From Daphnia carinata (Eukaryota; Arthropoda; Branchiopoda; Diplostraca; Daphniidae): a stretch of DNA of 64,000 nt. The position numbers and the translations under genes were made by a program. This document shows positions 58,489 through 64,000 of this stretch, piece after piece; position 1 is the first letter of the stretch; every line of letters starts with the position of its first letter. The stretch is taken from NCBI RefSeq assembly GCF_022539665.2, contig NC_081334.1:2418001-2482000 (forward strand), read 5' to 3'. The notes under the pieces are model-generated. The model saw only the letters and a program-made list of their open reading frames with translations, was not told the origin of the DNA and did no database searches.

Positions 58489-59536
58489 ATGTTTAAAAAG
58501 TCGCATTTAAGTTTTCTTGTCTCGCTATCGAGAAACATGGCAGGGCACAGCAAATGGGCTAATATCAAACATATAAAAGGTGCTAAAGATGCTGAAAGGG
58601 CTAATCTGCATATGAAGCTTTTTCGACAGATGAAGGTTTGTCCCAAATTCATTGTTCCCATTTCCAAAATGTTTATTAACATGCTATTTTGTTTTTTTTT
58701 CATTAAGGCAATCATCAAAGGTTCAACTATTCAATCTTCTTAATTAAACAGGAATTTGTTAACACCCAATTAGTGAAAACAGCAATATTTGTATTACAGA
58801 ACAAGGCTCAGCTGATCCAAAACAAAATGTCAAACTGGCCCACCTTGTAGAGCAAGCACGACAACACAATGTCCCAGTAGAGAAGGTGCAGCAAGTACTG
58901 AAAAGTGCTGCACAGTCACAAGAAGATTTAAAACAATATATTCTGGAAGTCAGAGGTCCCAAGGGAACTTTCTTTGTAATTGAGATTTTGTCTACCAGTT
59001 ATTTAAAAGCAAAACAGGGCATCAATACAATCAACAGGAAGTTCAAGTAAGTAAAGAGAATTGTTTCAGCTATGGCACAAAAAGAGAGGAATTTGATATC
59101 ATTTTTTTTTAAATAGTGGATCCTGGGCCGATGGAGTTTCAAACAATCTGTTCAGTCACAAAGGATTAATAAAGGTGTTACCACTGTCACAAGGCCAAAC
59201 ACTCGAACAAGTTCTTGATGATGCAATAAATGTAGGAGCTGAAGATGTCACAGGTATTGGAAATCAAATCATTTTTCATTATGTGTAACCACTCAGTCTT
59301 TCATCCCAATAGCGGAAGAGGGAAATTTTGTCTTTACATGCAGTCCTAGAGATTTTTTTAATATCAGAAGAGCTATAAACCAACTGGGCTACAATATAAT
59401 CGAATCTGATCTACATTATATCCCATTAAGTAGAGTTCAAATTGAATCAGAGGAAGATATAGCATCAGTGTCAAAGCTGTATAGCAAGTTAGAAGAAGAA
59501 CCTGATGTTGTAAGAATTCATGATAATATTGAATGA
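58489..59536 (+). CDS. TACO1: TACO1, mitochondrial YebC-family translational activator
   Basis: Five exons (58489-58635, 58708-58720, 58800-59046, 59117-59253, 59313-59536) join in frame to 255 residues. The N-terminus [16 protein letters not shown] is basic and hydroxylated, fitting a mitochondrial targeting peptide, and is followed by the YebC signature [20 protein letters not shown]. Exon 2 is a 13-nt microexon (GCAATCATCAAAG). The reading [20 protein letters not shown] across it matches the family, so it must be used. Later landmarks are [16 protein letters not shown] and the terminal IHDNIE. The family promotes translation of mitochondrial COX1 and relieves ribosome stalling at polyproline. 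Starting at the internal ATG (58537) would drop the presequence. Confidence 0.95.
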
Positions 59537-59653
59537 ACAAGTGTAGTACAAAATTGTCTTAGATCACGCTTAAGTTTTTTTTTCACAAGTGCACAAAACG
59601 GACGCGTTCATCGAAATTTAATTGCCTTTTGATAACGGAACAAATTCTCAAAA

Positions 59654-59971
59654 ATGTCGGGTATGTAAACGAATCAAATCCTCCGCCAACAGTAAATAAC
59701 TCTTCAACCATCTGACGACATTTGTATCAAGTTTGGGTGTGGTGTTGGACTAGGAAAGTTAAGCCCATTCTAACTCCTATTTGATTCCGCTTTCCATTTC
59801 AGCTAACTATTTCGTTATACCCAGATTGCATTCTAATGCCGGTAAACAGACTATCCTTTAGATCTATAGAAAATGCGAATGATTCAGATAATCTGTCATT
59901 GTATTCCAGTCAGTCAAGATAACTATCCGCGGTATATGGGACATACCCACCATGTAACAGCACTTAACTAG
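59654..59971 (+). CDS. Candidate three-exon microprotein gene (35 residues)
   Basis: ATGTCGG|GTATGT at 59654 is followed by an exon after TTTCCATTTCAG (59803-59841) and another after GTATTCCAG (59910-59971). Joined, they read MSANYFVIPRLHSNA and then VSQDNYPRYMGHTHHVTALN before a TAG stop. All three introns' sites are canonical and all phases agree (phase 1 twice). A possible ATTAAA poly(A) signal follows near 59988. I do not recognise the protein; its size and company suggest a tiny mitochondrial or membrane-complex subunit, but that is a guess. An alternative acceptor 4 nt downstream gives a shorter, different end. Confidence 0.45.
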
Positions 59972-60007
59972 CTGTTTGAAAAACAGATTAAATGACGACA
60001 TGATCAT

Positions 60008-61618
60008 TTAGTCAAAGAGACCAAAACCCATGTCATCATCCTCTTCTTCGGATTCTTCTTTCTTCTCCTCCTTCTTGGGAGCAGCAGCGGCCGCAGCCGG
60101 GGCGGCAGCAGCTGGAGCTGATGCGGCTGCGGCAGCCGCAAACTTGCTAGGATCCTTCAAGAACTCCTTGACAGTCATAGCTTCCTTGAACTCGATATCA
60201 GTTGCAGCAGCAACAGCCAGCAAGTTCTTGAAACCATTGATCAACGAGTGAGGAGCAGATGCCAAAGTTGGGTAACCGATGCGAAGCGAGATGCTAGCGA
60301 CGTTACGAACACCCTAAAAAAGGAAAACTTCGTTAACAAATGTACCAAACTTCCGAATGCTAAGAAACTTCCAAAGAAAATTCAGACTGCCATAACGGCA
60401 CTGTACGTCACTAAAACCCGGCCTTTAGAGGGTTCTCCCATTTCTGGGTCCAAAGGTTGATCCGGGATCGGTTTCAGATTTTACATCACTTAATAAGAAC
60501 AATCCTTTTGGGTTCAATTAATACCTCCATGAAACGTGTACGCAGAGATTCTGGCTTGATGTCCAAGATTTTCGGCTCAAACACAGTTCCAGAATCGTAG
60601 ACTTGTTGAACAACGAGACCGTAAGTGAACGGAGAAATGTTCAACATGTTCAAGAGAGTAGCGGCCGAAGCATCGACACGTTCACCCTCCTTGATCACGT
60701 TAACGGTAGTCTAAAATTTAAAAAAAATCATAGGATTGAGGACCTGTCCAACACACCAACATAACATGATAAGAAAAGAACTCAGTTAAACAATTTTCAA
60801 CACGCCACTCTTTGGCGATTCAGGAGAACGAAAGTTTAAAATTACATCATGGAAAAGTATGTTTCTTGAGAAAATGTTCAAAATACTTACAATAATTTCA
60901 ATTGTACCCTTGGAAATCTTGGTTGGGATGGACAAAGCCTGGAAGAAAGAAGTCTTCTCGGGTCCAAGACCAGTGTTCTGGGGCTCAATGTCAACAGGGC
61001 ATGGAGCCAGTGCACCAGCACGAGCTGGAGCACGAACTCTGTTTTCGGTCAAGCGATCACGGACATCGACTAAATCATTTTTAGTGAAGACGAAACCTAC
61101 ATTGCCCCTGATATGAGGGAGAAGCCTGTAAATCAAGATACAGTTAAAGACAAAGTACTGGACAACCTTAAAAGCTATATAAAAACAAATATCAGACTGC
61201 ATTCTTGCATTTGTAATCTTAACTCTTTGACTTGGAGGGTTCTTCCATTGCTGGATCCAAGTTTGACCAGTGATCATACCTATTTTTCATCACGTAAGAT
61301 CCTAATATGTATCAAATGTCAACTTACTTTTCCAAAGCTGGGTTGTTCTCCAAATGTCCACGAATGGCTTTGCGGATCATGGTGTTTTTTCCCATGAGAA
61401 CGACGGCATGCTCCCTCAATGAGCGACGAATTTGCTGCAATTGCTTGGATCCGACATTGTCTGCTCCCACGATGAAGCACTTGGGGTACTCATCGAGAAG
61501 TTGCTACAAGAACAATTCAGCTGAGAAAACTATTGATCAAAAGAACCACTCCGCTGATACTTACGACGAGTTTCACGAAGTAGTTGGCTTTCCACGAAGT
61601 CTTGTCCTCCCTGCCCAT
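60008..61618 (-). CDS. RpLP0: 60S acidic ribosomal protein P0 (uL10)
   Basis: Five exons (61618-61565, 61503-61328, 61125-60891, 60710-60525, 60313-60008) join in frame to 318 residues, the standard length. It starts [18 protein letters not shown] and contains [37 protein letters not shown] and [20 protein letters not shown]. It ends with an Ala-rich hinge, an acidic stretch and the conserved [10 protein letters not shown] tail that contacts elongation factors. P0 anchors the P1/P2 stalk to the large ribosomal subunit. Introns 2, 3 and 4 each hold a C/D-snoRNA-like sequence on the coding strand. Confidence 0.97.
60380..60492 (-). ncRNA. Candidate box C/D snoRNA in RpLP0 intron 4
   Basis: On the host strand it runs from a C-like box (GTGATGT) to a D box (CTGA in GCAGTCTGAATT), about 105 nt. 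It shares the core GACCCAGAAATGGGAGAACC with the intron 2 sequence (GATCCAGCAATGGAAGAACC). The terminal stem is weak and I could not test guide targets. Confidence 0.4.
60780..60852 (-). ncRNA. Candidate box C/D snoRNA in RpLP0 intron 3
   Basis: Host strand order: C-like box ATGATGT, D' CTGA, C' GTGTTGA, D box CTGA, spanning about 70 nt, the normal size for this class. The sequence is unrelated to those in introns 2 and 4. Confidence 0.35.
61188..61297 (-). ncRNA. Candidate box C/D snoRNA in RpLP0 intron 2
   Basis: The host strand carries a perfect C box (GTGATGA) and a D box (CTGA in GCAGTCTGATAT) about 100 nt apart. It is a paralogue of the intron 4 sequence, with a matching block GGAAGAACCCTC and matching 3' end. 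Confidence 0.45.
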
Positions 61619-62920
61619 CTTGATTGTGGGTTACAAGGATATCCTGAAGGTGATTTAAGGACTGCATGACAAAAAAAATTGTTAAAGAATGTCACGCTAG
61701 GTAAACGAAATCTACGTGCAAAGAATATCCCGATTTCTACGGACAATATTTTTCGGTCGTAATCAATAACATATTTAATGCAAAGCAGGTAACACAACAA
61801 CAACAAATATTAGATGTAGGATTGCTTAGATTTTACAGGATGAAATCAAGAACAAAATACTTACCAAGTGATGAACCGGTACTGATACCGAACTAGAATG
61901 GAAGTGATGAAGTAAACGGCGCTTAGCGGTGTGGCAACGAAGCAAAAAATGAATGGACGTTGCCAGACACTCATTAAGAAATTCCACTTGTCAGAGAAAA
62001 ATAAATTAGAAACCAGAAAATTTATCAAGTTAGTAAATAGCAAACTAAAAGTAAAAATTAATATACATGGAAATAAAAAATTTTAGTTTTCTTTTAAATC
62101 ACCAAAAAGACTATAACGCTACAGACATCTTGAGAAGGTACTACCGACACCAAACAGATAGGCTATAACTTAGAGAGGTTTAATGGACAAATGTGTTTTT
62201 GATGCCTACGGGTTTCATTCCATGCTTACTAAAAAAGAGATACGGATGTTTTAAGCGGTTACTGAAATTGGTATAAAGCATATCGTTTTCTCGTCAGCCA
62301 TGTAGATTGGTATAGCTTAACGATGTACTAGCTATATTAAACTGTTTTGTAAGTGCGTCCTAATGACCGTTCAGCATTCTCGTTGTCATACATCGTTATT
62401 CTGCCTGTCTTGGCAAAAAGATTTACCACAATTTATTTCGAAATATATCCTACTAAACTGGTAACGAATTGACAAACAAAATTGTTCGGGCTAGTACTAG
62501 TAAAAACCGTTAGGTGTCTCTACTTTTCTTGTAAAAAGTACACCTTTTGGCTCGGTTAACATAGCAGGCCTTGTTAGTATACAGTTAATGCGTTGTGTAA
62601 GGTCAACTTGTTCCCCGAAATAAGTTGCCCGAATAACGCGTTAATTTGTGTAAATTATTGTCTAAATGTTACAACTGCTGTGACGCTAACTGCTGGGTGA
62701 TTGTTATCTGGTACTGTTTATACTCCGGGCATTTCAAGGAAGGGTGTGGTGCAGTAGTGGAATCCCCGTTTTTGTTTTCTTCGTTATCCATTATCGAACG
62801 AAAAGATATTGCTGTTCTATTCCATCCTTATCGACTCATAGACAGATCCGTCAAAACAATGGAAGATATGTAATGGGGGTTTGTTTATGTCGGCAGCTCT
62901 CATCCATTGAATTGACAAAA
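61619..62920. other. Spacer between the divergent RpLP0 and SOCS genes
   Basis: It contains the RpLP0 leader; CACCTTCAG just upstream of the start suggests a 5' UTR intron. It should also hold the promoter and 5' UTR of the SOCS gene, and TATGTCGGCAG before 62897 is a plausible acceptor. No coding exon or RNA gene is evident. Confidence 0.4.
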
Positions 62921-64000
62921 ATGGCTGAAGCCCATAATCCAGTAGGCTGCAACTGTGCAACCAAACCTTCTTCATCTTCAGCAATTTGTGCTACTTGCCA
63001 TCCATCACTAAACCAAGTTTCGGAAAATACTGAGACATCTCCAAGTCAAGGAGCTGTCCCACGTGAAAGTGTACCAAGAAGAACTTTTCGTAATCTTTCT
63101 CTAGGATGCAGGAAATCCTCTAAATCTAAAGAAAAAACTGAAAAATCTAGCAAATCCAAGCTTTCATGGACTCTCAGTTGGAGACTGAAGTCTCCAACAT
63201 CTCTTAAAGTAGAAGCAACTGCACCACAGGAGCCCATGATTGATCTTGCAAGATTCAATCCATCTGATTATCCAGTTGAAGGTGTATAATTAGTCCATTG
63301 AAACATATACTTTTATCTGGATAGATGCTAAATTTCACCTTTCAATTAAAAATTCTAGATAAAGATGAAGTGGCCAGGATAGCAAGAGCAAGAGAAATAG
63401 CTGAAGGCATAGAAATGGAAATTGAATCTCTACCATCTTGCTACCGTCTACAGAGTGATGATACTGAAGAGAATGCTGTAGCAAAACCTCAAGCTGAAAT
63501 GCCACCAGCTGAGTCAACTGTTGTAGAACCCCAGTTGGAAAGCAGGGTCACAGTTGCTCCGCAGCCTAACCTGAGTGCTTCACTGATAGAAGGACTAACT
63601 GTATTGCTCCACAGATCCCTTGCGATTAGTATGGATTCTCAACGAGCATGGAATGTTTTGACGCACGGAGATTTACACTTCCTTGTTCAACACTTTCATT
63701 GGCATCAGCATCAACATGGACCTCAAGTAATTACTTAGTTCTTTTGATGTAAGGATTCAGCTTCTTACACTTATTTTTATTAAAGGGTATGTTTACACTA
63801 ACCCCGAGAAATGGAGATACTGCATCTTCAAACATCACTACCGTTGAACTAGAAGTTGATGCACAAGGCACCGAATTTCTGCGCCAAGCTCATACCCAAG
63901 TGGATTATTTGCATTGTTTAGTCCCTGATTTATTAGATATTACCAAGTGCTCTTTTTACTGGGGAAAAATGGATCGTTACGAAGCTGAGCGGTTACTTGA
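62921..64000 (+). CDS. SOCS5: Suppressor of cytokine signalling, SOCS4/5 type (5' part)
   Basis: Three exons are visible (62921-63281, 63359-63726, 63786 to the window end). The N-terminal half is Cys- and Ser-rich ([20 protein letters not shown]), then basic. A later exon has [17 protein letters not shown] and a His-rich end. The last exon reads [20 protein letters not shown] and [14 protein letters not shown], the linker and start of the SH2 domain characteristic of SOCS4/SOCS5 and Drosophila Socs36E. The rest of the SH2 domain and the SOCS box lie outside the window. These proteins dampen JAK/STAT and EGFR signalling as substrate receptors of a cullin-5 ligase. A start further upstream in the same exon (about 62873) is possible if no acceptor is used at 62896. 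Confidence 0.88.

Noticed and set aside
60030-60251. + strand Ser/Ala-rich frame at the end of RpLP0
   Set aside because: Antisense shadow of the Ala-rich hinge and acidic tail.

Overview
This window is nuclear DNA from an arthropod, most likely a small crustacean such as Daphnia. That guess rests on dense multi-exon genes with very short introns (mostly 55-90 nt), GT-AG splice sites, T/A-rich spacers full of homopolymers, and protein similarity to animal housekeeping genes. Nothing bacterial or organellar is present.

Left flank (1-6.8 kb): the last exon of an unrecognised + strand gene, then two compact + strand genes. These encode an EMC8/9-type subunit of the ER membrane protein complex and a 15-exon M17 aminopeptidase of the NPEPL1 type.

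Centre (6.8-33.5 kb): a direct tandem duplication of about 13 kb (copy A 6824-20353, copy B 20354-33536). Each copy carries, in order: a long-TIR MITE, decayed + strand coding fragments, a GC-rich minisatellite, a TTAA-flanked MITE, two tRNA-derived elements, a small minus-strand array of exon-like units, a second MITE-type repeat, and a minus-strand secreted trypsin-fold gene. That gene has lost both the catalytic His and Ser and carries a Thr/Pro tail with PTAPC repeats. The two copies are nearly identical up to about 16.1/29.6 kb and clearly diverged after it. Each also has private indels, including a 595-bp TA-flanked insertion in the first intron of the copy A protease homologue.

Right part (33.5-64 kb): a Na+/K+-ATPase beta subunit (+) converges on a long PP2A B'' regulatory subunit gene (-), which has a 7.5-kb homopolymer-rich intron and a possible alternative first exon. 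Then come COP9 signalosome subunit 6 (-) and TACO1 (+) sharing a 283-bp divergent promoter, a possible 35-residue three-exon microprotein gene (+), ribosomal protein uL10/RpLP0 (-) with C/D-snoRNA-like sequences in three introns, and the 5' part of a SOCS4/5-type gene (+) cut off by the window end inside its SH2 domain.

Exon models were built by hand from splice sites and reading phase. For EMC8/9, NPEPL1, PPP2R3A, CSN6, TACO1, RpLP0 and both protease homologues every junction keeps frame from start to stop. Exon ends may be off by a base or two.
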